The notes beneath the pieces were generated by a model. The model saw only the letters and a program-made list of their open reading frames with translations, was not told the DNA's origin and did no database searches. From assembly GCA_041628225.1 (NCBI GenBank), contig JBFKPQ010000062.1:1-12768 (forward strand): DNA of 12,768 nucleotides, read 5' to 3'. A program made the position numbers and the translations under genes. Below, in pieces: positions 6,926-12,768 of the stretch. The DNA comes from JBFKPQ01 sp041628225. Lineage in GTDB: Bacteria; Actinomycetota; Acidimicrobiia; Spongiisociales; JAENVV01. How positions within the stretch are numbered: the stretch's first letter is position 1; every line of letters begins with the position of its first letter.

Positions 6926-7750
6926 GTGCCCACCACCATCCCCGCCCGCGACGGCTACGAACTCTCCGCCGACGTCACCGAGGTCGGATCCACTTGGGTC
7001 GTCATCAATGCCGCCATGGCCACGAAGTGCTCGTTCTACGGGCCGTTGGCGGCCCATCTGAACGAGCGGGGCTTCTCGACTGTGACGTGGGACTACCGCG
7101 GCATCGGCGGTTCGGCTCCGGCGTCGCTGCGCGGCTTCGAGGCGTCGGTGTCGGACTGGGTGTTCCACGACATGGCCGGGGTCGTCGACTGGGCGGCCGA
7201 CCGAGCCAGGCACGTCGCGCTCATCGGACACAGCATCGGCGGGCAGGTGGTGGGTCTGTTGGACAACGCCGCCCGTATGGCGGGGCTGGTGACGGTGGCG
7301 GCCCAGAGCGGCCATTGGCGGAGGCAAGGCGATGGCCAGCGCCTTCCGGTGCTGCTGCATAGCTACATCACGCTCCCGGTTCTGGCTCACGCCCTCGGAT
7401 ACGCACCGTGGAGCAAGTTCGCGGCCGGCGAAGACCTGCCGAAAGGCGCCGCCCTCGAATGGGCCCGCTGGTGCCGTGATCGCAAGTACGTCCTTGGCGA
7501 CGACCGCCTACCCCTGGAGCGATACGCGGCATTCCAGGCCCCGGTGCTGGCGTACGCCATGACCGACGACACCTGGGGCACCCCCGCGTCGGTGGACGCC
7601 ATGATGTCGGCGTACCCAAACCTCGAACGCCGCGACCGCTCCCCCGCCGACCTGGGCATGGACCGTATCGGCCACGTCGGAGCTTTCCGCCCCGAGGCCG
7701 TGACCTTGTGGGACGAGATCGCTGACTGGATCGAACAGGTGGCGAGATGA
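6926..7750 (+). CDS. Alpha/beta hydrolase
   Basis: This 274-residue protein is an alpha/beta-hydrolase fold enzyme, close in style to the 'predicted alpha/beta hydrolase' group COG4757. The nucleophile elbow is GHSIGG with S103, preceded by WDYRGIGGS (55-63), a typical strand/loop before the active site. Candidate acid residues are D214/D215 (AMTDDTWG), and the catalytic histidine is H250 (RIGHVGAF). There is no signal peptide, so it is likely cytosolic. The frame is open further upstream (an ATG at 6827), but that part overlaps the divergent membrane-protein gene and lacks family character. GTG at 6926 is preferred because TACCGT sits 6 nt before it and the protein then begins PTTIPARDGYELSADV, a normal family start. 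The substrate is unknown. The stop overlaps the start of the ACT gene in ATGA. Confidence 0.87.
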   Translation: MPTTIPARDGYELSADVTEVGSTWVVINAAMATKCSFYGPLAAHLNERGFSTVTWDYRGIGGSAPASLRGFEASVSDWVFHDMAGVVDWAADRARHVALIGHSIGGQVVGLLDNAARMAGLVTVAAQSGHWRRQGDGQRLPVLLHSYITLPVLAHALGYAPWSKFAAGEDLPKGAALEWARWCRDRKYVLGDDRLPLERYAAFQAPVLAYAMTDDTWGTPASVDAMMSAYPNLERRDRSPADLGMDRIGHVGAFRPEAVTLWDEIADWIEQVAR

Positions 7751-8130
7751 ACGGCGAGACCGACCTCGGTCGGATGCTGGCGACGCTGACCGTCGCCCGG
7801 CGACCAGAGCCGTACTGCTTCCTGACGGGTGCCGATCACCTGACCGAAGCGGCCGCGGCGACGATCGACGAGGCCGAAGGCCGGACGATCGTCGTGCCAG
7901 TCGGCGTGGCACGAGAGCACGGATTCGAGCCCGAGTTTGTGGCGGCCTGGCTGACACTGGAGGTGCACTCGGCGCTGGCCGCGGTCGGGCTCACCGCGGC
8001 CGTGTCGAGGGTGCTGGCCGACGAGGGGATTCCGTGCAACGTGCTCGCCGGGTTCCATCACGACCACCTGCTCGTCCCGGCCGACCGGGCCGACGACGCG
8101 GTGGCCGCCCTCGAACGACTCAGGGGCTAG
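7747..8130 (+). CDS. ACT-domain protein (COG3602 type)
   Basis: This 127-residue protein has the two-part layout of the small COG3602 ACT proteins. The N-terminal half (1 to about 58) reads LGRMLATLTVARRPEPYCFLT (8-28), followed by a short VVPVGVA strand. The C-terminal ACT fold has WLTLEVHSALAAVGLTAAVS (69-88), GIPCNVLAGFHHDHLLVP (94-111) and a last helix DDAVAALERL. ACT domains bind small ligands, often amino acids, and regulate partners; no partner is visible here. Its ATG overlaps the hydrolase TGA (ATGA at 7747-7750), suggesting translational coupling. Its stop shares CTAG (8127-8130) with the convergent RraB-like gene. Confidence 0.88.
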   Translation: MNGETDLGRMLATLTVARRPEPYCFLTGADHLTEAAAATIDEAEGRTIVVPVGVAREHGFEPEFVAAWLTLEVHSALAAVGLTAAVSRVLADEGIPCNVLAGFHHDHLLVPADRADDAVAALERLRG

Positions 8131-8510
8131 ACGGAGGCCTCCCACCCGTCGAAGTTCCCGCCGTGTTCGACGGCCAGCGCCTCGAAGTAGTCGGTGTTGT
8201 CGCGGACGCGGTCGATATCGAGCACGACGTCGTGGAGTTCACACACGAGTGGCCACTGGTCGGGGTATTCGGGGATGGGCTTGCGCACGGACCATTGGAA
8301 CCCGAGGGCCTCGGTCGCCGCGCCGGCGGTCTCTGCCGTGGTCTGGTCGGGGAAGTAGGAGAAGTAGAGGGCGTGACGGGGCTGTGTCATGTCCGCGCCC
8401 GCCTCGATGAGCTGCGCCATGACCATGAGGTCCTTGTACTTCAGGCCGGTCTGGGGCGACCGGTCGTCTGGATCGACGGACTCCTGGCGACGACGACGGA
8501 ACAGGGGCAT
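8127..8510 (-). CDS. RraB-like (ribonuclease E inhibitor) domain protein
   Basis: This 127-residue protein contains the RraB fold signature from about residue 40. TQPRHALYFSYFPDQTTAET (42-61) is the first strand plus helix, ALGFQWSV (68-75) the second strand, and WPLVCELHDVVLDIDRVR (86-103) the third. The closing EHGGNFDGWEASV carries the very typical G-x-x-DGWEA ending. In enterobacteria RraB binds RNase E and restrains it. In actinobacteria proteins of this domain family are usually labelled by homology only, so the target is not known. Residues 4-8 are Arg-rich (FRRRR), possibly for nucleic-acid or protein contact. The start is ATG at 8510; GGAG lies only 2 nt upstream, so the ribosome site is atypical. 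Confidence 0.83.
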   Translation of the reverse strand: MPLFRRRRQESVDPDDRSPQTGLKYKDLMVMAQLIEAGADMTQPRHALYFSYFPDQTTAETAGAATEALGFQWSVRKPIPEYPDQWPLVCELHDVVLDIDRVRDNTDYFEALAVEHGGNFDGWEASV

Positions 8511-8555
8511 GGCTCCATCATGGCAAACCGACGAAGACTCGTGCGGTGCGATCGG

Positions 8556-8561
8556 TAGCGT
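8556..8561 (+). promoter_or_regulatory. Candidate -10 element of the DUF1801 gene
   Basis: TAGCGT at 8556-8561 would start transcription near 8568, leaving a leader of about 22 nt containing GGAG (8581-8584), 5 nt before the GTG at 8590. The same hexamer is seen upstream of the cyclase and membrane-protein genes. Confidence 0.4.
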
Positions 8562-8589
8562 GGAGGTCCATCACCCACCTGGAGCGAAC

Positions 8590-9012
8590 GTGGCAGACAA
8601 GAAGAAAGAACCAGTTCTCCTGTCGGGCGGCAATCCGCAGATCGCCAAGGCCGACGGGGACGCGCCGGTCCAGGAGTACATCGAGGCGATGCCCGAGTGG
8701 AAGGGCGACATCGGCCGCTGGATCGACGACATCGTCAACCGCACGGTCCCCGACGTGCGCAAGGCCGTCCGGTGGAACACGCCGTTCTACGGGATCGAGG
8801 GCCAGGGCTGGTTCCTCGGCTATCACTGCTTCAACAACTACGTGAAGGTTTCTTTCCTCAACGGGGCCTCGCTCGACCCCGAACCGCCGATCGCGTCGAA
8901 GCATCCCGATACCCGATACCTGCACCTCGGCGAGGACGAAGAGCGGGACGCCGAACAGTTCGCCGCCTGGGTGAAGCAGGCTTCCGAACTGCCCGGGGAG
9001 ATGCTCTTCTAG
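8590..9012 (+). CDS. DUF1801 domain protein
   Basis: This 140-residue protein carries the DUF1801 (YdhG/YjhX-like) domain. Landmarks are PVLLSGGNPQIAKADGDAPV, AMPEWKGDIGRWIDDIV, then VPDVRKAVRWNTPFYGIEGQ and GWFLGYHCFNNYVKVSF. The last two form the hallmark WxxPxYG strand-turn and the following strand. The family is widespread and has an unknown biochemical role; a small-ligand or iron-chaperone-like fold has been suggested for relatives. A longer open frame upstream is not family-like. GTG at 8590 with GGAG 5 nt upstream is the best start, and a GTG at 8560 is a less likely alternative. The TAG stop overlaps that of the convergent exonuclease gene. Confidence 0.86.
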   Translation: MADKKKEPVLLSGGNPQIAKADGDAPVQEYIEAMPEWKGDIGRWIDDIVNRTVPDVRKAVRWNTPFYGIEGQGWFLGYHCFNNYVKVSFLNGASLDPEPPIASKHPDTRYLHLGEDEERDAEQFAAWVKQASELPGEMLF

Positions 9013-9842
9013 AGCCGCTCGATGGCCGACCGGTCTTCGATCCGATCGGCGAGCCGCTCGAGCCGGTCCTGATCGGGGCCGTGCCACTCGAGGTCGGTGA
9101 CCGTCGACCGCAGCGGCAGGTCCGTGCGGAGTGCCGCCAGGTCGCGGCATAGGAACGTCTCGTCCCACCGGTCCAACAGTTCGGCGGCCAGGCGGTCGCG
9201 GCCACGCAGATCGAGGTCCCACCCGGCGACGTCGTCGGGTACGTCGTCGAGCGTTCCGTATCGGGCGAGCAGTCTGGCGGCCGACTTCACGCCCCATCCG
9301 GGCACACCCGGGATCCCGTCGGAGTAGTCGCCGACGAGGGCGAACAGGTCGGGGAGCTGTTGGGGTGACACGCCGAACCGGGCGAGGACGGCCGCCTCGT
9401 CGGTGACCGTCTGGCGGATCCGGTCGAGGACAACGACCCGGTCGCCACGCACGCACTGGTGGAAGTCGTTGTCGGTGGAGCAGATCACGACCTGGTCAAC
9501 ACGGGAGTCATCGGCGTACCGGGCGGCGGCGGTAGCGATGATCTCGTCCGCCTGGTACCTACCCGACGGCCACACGGTCAATCCGAGCGCCCGGACCGCC
9601 TCGGCGGCCAGCGGCGCCTGGCGACCGATCAGCGCATCGGCGCTCGTACCGGCCTTACCGGGAGGGGCCACGACACTGTCGAACGCCACGGCGACATGGG
9701 TGGCGTCGCCGAGGAGGGCGATCATGGTGGCGAGAAACGCCCGGACCGCCCCGACTTCTTCCCCGGCGGCGTTGGCGGCGCGCGGGGCTCCGTGGAAGCA
9801 GCGGAACAGCTCGAAAGTGCCGTCGACGAGGTGCACGATCAC
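9009..9842 (-). CDS. Stand-alone 5'-3' exonuclease (FEN/Pol I N-domain family)
   Basis: This 277-residue protein is a flap-nuclease-family 5'-3' exonuclease without a polymerase domain. Metal-site motifs are D7 (HLVDGT), D55 (VAFDS), Q97-A-D99-E100 where the family has E-A-D-D, D124 and D126 (STDNDF), and D172 and D175 (LVGDYSDGIPGVPGWGVKSA), the last being the helix-3-turn-helix DNA-binding region. Stand-alone versions are common in actinobacteria and are thought to process flaps or RNA primers alongside Pol I. The frame is open to 10403 but the extra part is antisense to the GrpB gene and Arg/Pro-rich. GTG at 9842, 7 nt after TACGCT, fits the usual (M)HLVDG beginning. Odd features are two conservative metal-site changes and a shortened segment after D55. 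It shares its stop CTAG with the DUF1801 gene. Confidence 0.87.
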   Translation of the reverse strand: MIVHLVDGTFELFRCFHGAPRAANAAGEEVGAVRAFLATMIALLGDATHVAVAFDSVVAPPGKAGTSADALIGRQAPLAAEAVRALGLTVWPSGRYQADEIIATAAARYADDSRVDQVVICSTDNDFHQCVRGDRVVVLDRIRQTVTDEAAVLARFGVSPQQLPDLFALVGDYSDGIPGVPGWGVKSAARLLARYGTLDDVPDDVAGWDLDLRGRDRLAAELLDRWDETFLCRDLAALRTDLPLRSTVTDLEWHGPDQDRLERLADRIEDRSAIERL

Positions 9843-9855
9843 GATTGGCAGCGTA
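9843..9855 (-). promoter_or_regulatory. Leaderless -10 element of the exonuclease gene
   Basis: On the reverse strand TACGCT (9850-9855) is followed by 7 nt (GCCAATC) and the GTG at 9842. There is no Shine-Dalgarno. This is the main evidence for placing the start at 9842 rather than far upstream. Confidence 0.5.
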
Positions 9856-9877
9856 CCCGCCGTGCGAGGATGGCCCG

Positions 9878-10609
9878 ATGGACGATGTGTTGCGCTCCCG
9901 GCTGGCGGCGGCCGGCGTCGCGTCGGTCGAAGACCCGGAGGCGGCCTTCGAGGCGCTGCAGGCGGCCGAGGGTGACGGGGCGACGCTGTTCGACCGGTAC
10001 GCCATCGAGGCTGCGTCGCTCGGCGTTCCCGAATTGGATGCGGAGGCTCGTCGGCGGGCCGCCCTGCACTTCTACGGACTCCAATGGGAGGGGTTCGAAG
10101 TCGTGGGGTCTCCACGCGACGACCCGATAGAAGTTGTCGACTACGACCCGGCCTGGCCTGAGCGGTTCGCAGAGTGGCGCGATCGGCTGGCGGTGGCGCT
10201 GGGACCGGTGGCGGCGCGCATCGAGCACGTCGGTTCGACGGCCGTGCCCGGCCTGGCCGCCAAACCGATCCTCGATATCCAGGTGAGTGTCGAGGACCTG
10301 TCCGACGAGTACGCCTATGTTCCGGCGTTGGCGTCGCTCGGTTTGGAGCTGCGGTCGCGCGACGCCGAGCACCGCTACATCCGCCCGGTTCCCGACCGCC
10401 CACGAGAGGTCCACGTGCACGTGTGCGCGGTCGACAGCCAGTGGGAGCGCGACCACCTGCGGTTCCGTGACCTGCTGCGATCCGACGACGAGCTGCGCGA
10501 CGCCTACGACGACCTCAAACGGCGTTTGGTGATCGACCACGCCGACGATCGGCTCGCCTACACGGAGCGCAAGACGGCGTTCATCACGGCGGCTCTCCTG
10601 CGGCAGTAG
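9878..10609 (+). CDS. GrpB/UPF0157 family protein with N-terminal extension
   Basis: This 243-residue protein has the GrpB (UPF0157) nucleotidyltransferase-fold domain from about residue 84: VVDYDPAWPERFAEWRDRL, then HVGSTAVPGLAAKPILDIQV (117-136) with the GS pair and D133 typical of the superfamily. HVHVCAVDSQWERDHLRFRDLL and a C-terminal helix with YTERKTAF complete it. The function of GrpB proteins is unproven; dephospho-CoA-kinase fusions exist elsewhere. Residues 1-83 (DPEAAFEALQAAEGDG, RRAALHFYGLQWEGFEV) are not part of the standard domain and were not recognised. ATG at 9878 is chosen because GAGG (9866-9869) lies 8 nt upstream. An earlier in-frame ATG at 9845 lacks a ribosome site. 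Confidence 0.86.
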   Translation: MDDVLRSRLAAAGVASVEDPEAAFEALQAAEGDGATLFDRYAIEAASLGVPELDAEARRRAALHFYGLQWEGFEVVGSPRDDPIEVVDYDPAWPERFAEWRDRLAVALGPVAARIEHVGSTAVPGLAAKPILDIQVSVEDLSDEYAYVPALASLGLELRSRDAEHRYIRPVPDRPREVHVHVCAVDSQWERDHLRFRDLLRSDDELRDAYDDLKRRLVIDHADDRLAYTERKTAFITAALLRQ

Positions 10610-10639
10610 AACGCGCGGTTCGCGCTGCGGCAAGAAGCT

Positions 10640-10692
10640 CTGCCAGGTCGGGCCTCGCGTCGGTAGGCTCTGTGGCACCGCTCGGAGAGGAG
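10640..10692 (+). promoter_or_regulatory. Promoter and ribosome site of the flavoprotein gene
   Basis: CTGCCA (10640-10645, 4 of 6 to TTGACA) and TAGGCT (10664-10669) are separated by 18 nt. A leader of about 25 nt follows, with AGGAG (10688-10692) 8 nt before the ATG at 10701. This is the most conventional promoter-plus-leader arrangement in the window. Confidence 0.45.
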
Positions 10693-10700
10693 TTGGACCA

Positions 10701-11684
10701 ATGGCGCTCCACACTTCGTTCACGGAATTGGTCGGCTGTGAGGCACCGATCCAGCTGGCGCCGATGGGGGGTGTACCGACGCCGGAGCTGATCGCTGCGG
10801 TGACTCAGGCAGGCGGCATGGGCGGCTTCGGCGCAGGCCCTATGCCAGCCGAGGCGCTGGCTGCCACCCTGGATCAGGTCCGTACGCACACCACCGGACC
10901 GGTGGCGGTGAACATCCTGCTCCCGTTCCTCGAAGACCCCTCCACGATCCGCGTCGCAGCCGAGCGCGCAACCGTCGTGGACTTCTATCACGGCGAACCC
11001 GACCGAGCGCTCGTCGAGCTCGTGCATGAGCACGGTTCTCTCGCCGGCTGGCAGGTCGGATCGCTCGCCCACGCCATATCTGCCGCCGAAGCGGGATGCG
11101 ATATCCTCGTCGTGCGCGGCGTCGAGGGTGGCGGACGGATGCACGGCACGGAGTCGTTGTGGCCATTGCTCGCCGAGGTAGTGGGGGCGGTCACCGTACC
11201 TGTGCTGGCGGCCGGTGGCATCGGCGACGCGCGTGGACTGGCCGCCGCCCTGGCAGCCGGTGCCGCCGGCGTGCGGATGGGCACCAGGTTCTTGGCCGCC
11301 GCGGAATCGGGAATCCACGATCTCTACCGGCAGGCCCTCATCGCAGCGTCGGCCGGCGACACCGTGCTGACCGACGAGTTCCGGGCGGACTGGCCGGACG
11401 AGCAGTCCTCGTCTCGAGTGCTACGGGCGAGCCTCGATGCGGCCCGGGCGTTCCCGGACGATGTCGTGGGCGAACTCGTGATGGGCCCCATGACCATGCC
11501 GGTCCCGAGGTTCAGCGTCGCACCGGCACTCGCCGGGAGCCGAGGAGCTGTCGAGGCCATGGCCATGTACGCCGGAGAGTCGGTGCGCTTCGTGCGTGAA
11601 GTGGAGAGCGCGGTCGACATCGTGCGCAACATTGCCCAAGGCGCCGAGGAGCTCTTGGCTGGCTGGGGCGGATCTGGCGGCTGA
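10701..11684 (+). CDS. Nitronate monooxygenase/FabK-like FMN flavoprotein
   Basis: This 327-residue protein is a TIM-barrel flavoprotein of the nitronate monooxygenase / enoyl-ACP reductase II (FabK) superfamily. The first strand is PIQLAPMGGVPTPELIAAVT and GGMGGFGAG (38-46) follows. A central strand reads AGCDILVVRGVEGGGRMHG (131-149). The FMN-phosphate sites are PVLAAGGIGDARG (167-179) and AGVRMGTRFLAAAES (189-203). These enzymes oxidise nitronates or reduce enoyl thioesters using FMN. The motif that normally reads (Q/E)GxEAGGH, whose His is the usual catalytic base, here reads RGVEGGGRMHG: Arg (R146) replaces the His, and a His appears two residues later (H148). Activity may therefore differ. 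Start: ATG at 10701, with AGGAG 8 nt upstream. It is convergent with the APH-like gene. Confidence 0.86.
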   Translation: MALHTSFTELVGCEAPIQLAPMGGVPTPELIAAVTQAGGMGGFGAGPMPAEALAATLDQVRTHTTGPVAVNILLPFLEDPSTIRVAAERATVVDFYHGEPDRALVELVHEHGSLAGWQVGSLAHAISAAEAGCDILVVRGVEGGGRMHGTESLWPLLAEVVGAVTVPVLAAGGIGDARGLAAALAAGAAGVRMGTRFLAAAESGIHDLYRQALIAASAGDTVLTDEFRADWPDEQSSSRVLRASLDAARAFPDDVVGELVMGPMTMPVPRFSVAPALAGSRGAVEAMAMYAGESVRFVREVESAVDIVRNIAQGAEELLAGWGGSGG

Positions 11685-11717
11685 GCGAGCCGGCGGTCTC
11701 ATCGCGGAGGAGAGTGT

Positions 11718-12593
11718 TCAGGCTTCGGCGACGATCTCGTCGATAACCCGCCGCGCGTTCTCGAACATGTGCTCGTTGGAGTCGCGGTAGTACGGCAGCG
11801 CGACCAGCGCGATCGACAGTGCCCAGCCGCGCCCTCTAAGCCAGGAAACGTCGTCGGCGCCCACCGCGGCGCGAAAGCGGCGCCGCGCCGAAGCGGGCAG
11901 CACGTACCACGCCGCGATCAGATCACAGGCGGGATCACCGACACCGGCGCCCGCCCAATCGAGCACGGCGTGCAACCGCCCGTCGCTTTTGAGCAGATTG
12001 CCGGGCATGAGATCGCCGTGCGTCCAGGTCGGCGGACCTGACCAGCCGGGCAGCGCCACGGCCGGTTCCCAAACGGCGAGGATCGCCGCCACGTCGAGCA
12101 GGTCCGCCGCGGCGTCGATCGCACGCCTGGTGCCGGCGTCGCGTTGCGCCAACTGCTCCGAACGGTGGGCCGGGGGCGCTCCGGTTGGATCAACCGAGCG
12201 GATCGTCAGCACCACGGCGGCCAGGTCGTCGGCCCAGCGGTCGGGATCGCCGAGGGCGTCGGGATCCGGATTCGAACCGTCGATCCACCGGTGCAGCGCC
12301 CACGGAAACGGGTATCCGTGCCCGGGCTGGCCGCGCGCCACGAACTCCGGCACGGCCACGGGCACCACCGCCCGGAACGTGGGCAGCCAGCGCTCCTCCC
12401 GTTCGTGCGGGTCGACGCCCCACTCGGCGAGCGGGAACCGCGCCACGAGGTCGCGGACGCGAAACAGCGCATTGACCGTCCCCGGCGACTCGACCGGCCC
12501 GACGGGCAAGCCGGCCAGGTCGGGAAACTGGTCACCAATCAACCGCTCCGCAAGGTCGGCGTCGATCGGAACCTGATCGGCGTGCATCGTCAT
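11718..12593 (-). CDS. Aminoglycoside phosphotransferase (APH)-family kinase
   Basis: This 291-residue protein is an APH/choline-kinase-like phosphotransferase. Motifs are NALFRVRDLVARFP (41-54, the strand region of the N-lobe), GYPFPWALHRWIDGSNP (93-109), the catalytic loop HGDLMPGNLL (192-201) with base D194 and N199, and the metal-binding LDWAGAGVGDPACDL (211-225) with D212. ATP-dependent phosphorylation of a hydroxyl is expected. The actinobacterial branch with EERWLP and RWIDG is very large and its substrates are mostly unknown, so resistance should not be assumed. ATG at 12593 is chosen. A GTG at 12617 in frame is possible, and an ATG at 12587 also. Upstream is a weak CATCGT (12602-12607), 8 nt before the start. 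Confidence 0.85.
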   Translation of the reverse strand: MTMHADQVPIDADLAERLIGDQFPDLAGLPVGPVESPGTVNALFRVRDLVARFPLAEWGVDPHEREERWLPTFRAVVPVAVPEFVARGQPGHGYPFPWALHRWIDGSNPDPDALGDPDRWADDLAAVVLTIRSVDPTGAPPAHRSEQLAQRDAGTRRAIDAAADLLDVAAILAVWEPAVALPGWSGPPTWTHGDLMPGNLLKSDGRLHAVLDWAGAGVGDPACDLIAAWYVLPASARRRFRAAVGADDVSWLRGRGWALSIALVALPYYRDSNEHMFENARRVIDEIVAEA

Positions 12594-12667
12594 CGCACCG
12601 CACGATGGCAGGACCACCGCGCATGTGCTGCCTCAATTCGGCCGGGCCAACCGCCCGACCGACAACG

Positions 12668-12768
12668 TCACTCGGCCGGTGCGGCGTAGTGGACCTGCCA
12701 GTGGACTCCGAACCGGTCTATGCAGGAGCCGAAGATCGCACCCCAGAAGGTGGGTCCGTACGGCATCT
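12668..12768 (-). CDS. PhnB-like VOC family protein, C-terminal end (partial)
   Basis: The reverse strand from the window edge reads MPYGPTFWGAIFGSCIDRFG (20 residues), then VHWQVHYAAPAE and a TGA stop at 12668-12670. This PYGP-TFWGA-FG-C-DRFGV-WQV ending is characteristic of PhnB-like / 3-demethylubiquinone methyltransferase-like VOC proteins. The N-terminal part is beyond the window, so the Met seen is internal. It lies upstream of the APH-like gene on the same strand, about 75 bp away. Confidence 0.72.
   Translation of the reverse strand, partial: MPYGPTFWGAIFGSCIDRFGVHWQVHYAAPAE

Noticed and set aside
8034..8558. 174-codon forward frame over the RraB-like gene
   Set aside because: The reverse frame has the RraB signature; the forward frame starts inside the ACT gene and has no motifs.
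9843..10403. Upstream extension of the exonuclease frame to a start at 10403
   Set aside because: The extra 187 residues are Pro/Arg/Thr-rich and antisense to the GrpB gene, and a well-placed GTG with a -10 element exists at 9842.
11718..12593. Antibiotic-resistance gene interpretation of the APH-like kinase
   Set aside because: The APH fold is shared by many metabolic kinases in actinobacteria and nothing nearby suggests resistance or mobility.
1..12768. CRISPR arrays, tRNA/rRNA genes, insertion sequences, defence systems
   Set aside because: No direct-repeat spacing, cloverleaf, transposase or recognisable defence gene was seen by reading; automated searches could still find short elements.

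Overview
This window looks like ordinary chromosome from a high-GC actinobacterium (about two-thirds G+C by eye, not counted). It could be a deep-branching group such as Acidimicrobiia, but the sequence alone does not settle that. Supporting signs are a class III cyclase linked to an NB-ARC ATPase with TPR repeats, a PGM1-type ATP-grasp ligase, many small actinobacterial 'accessory' families (DinB/DUF664, VOC, DUF1801, GrpB, APH-like), and start codons placed 6-7 nt after a TAnnnT -10 element, which suggests leaderless transcripts. I see no tRNA, rRNA, CRISPR array, IS element or phage gene.

Layout. 1-48: tail of a forward gene. 45-1027: a divergent pair, a DinB-like protein (-) and a small VOC protein (+). 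1080-3813: a reverse-strand signalling gene, in which an N-terminal class III nucleotide cyclase and a downstream NB-ARC ATPase/TPR region lie in different frames, separated by an apparent single-base frameshift near 3230-3258. 3814-4112: the upstream region of that gene and of a secreted beta-propeller-like protein (4113-5021, +). 5025-6894: a reverse pair of a PGM1-related ATP-grasp ligase and a small membrane protein. 6926-8130: a forward pair of an alpha/beta hydrolase and an ACT-domain protein with overlapping stop and start. 8127-8510: a RraB-like protein (-). 8590-9012: a DUF1801 protein (+). 9009-9842: a stand-alone 5'-3' exonuclease (-). 9878-10609: a GrpB/UPF0157 protein with an N-terminal extension (+). 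10701-11684: a nitronate monooxygenase/FabK-like flavoprotein (+). 11718-12593: an APH-family kinase (-). 12668-12768: the C-terminus of a PhnB-like VOC protein (-), cut by the window edge.

How it works together. The genes are mostly single transcription units packed tightly head-to-head and tail-to-tail. Divergent starts are separated by only 29-35 bp (627-655, 6895-6925, 9843-9877). Three convergent pairs end inside one shared CTAG palindrome (45-48, 8127-8130, 9009-9012), so both strands stop with TAG. The only clear translational coupling is hydrolase-ACT at 7747-7750. Recurrent -10-like hexamers of the form TA(G/C)NNT precede most genes.

I did not find a convincing new multi-gene system. 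The best leads are the split cyclase/ATPase gene with unusual substrate-specifying residues, the ATP-grasp ligase whose promoter appears to be built from its neighbour's stop codon, and two enzymes (exonuclease and flavoprotein) with altered active-site motifs.
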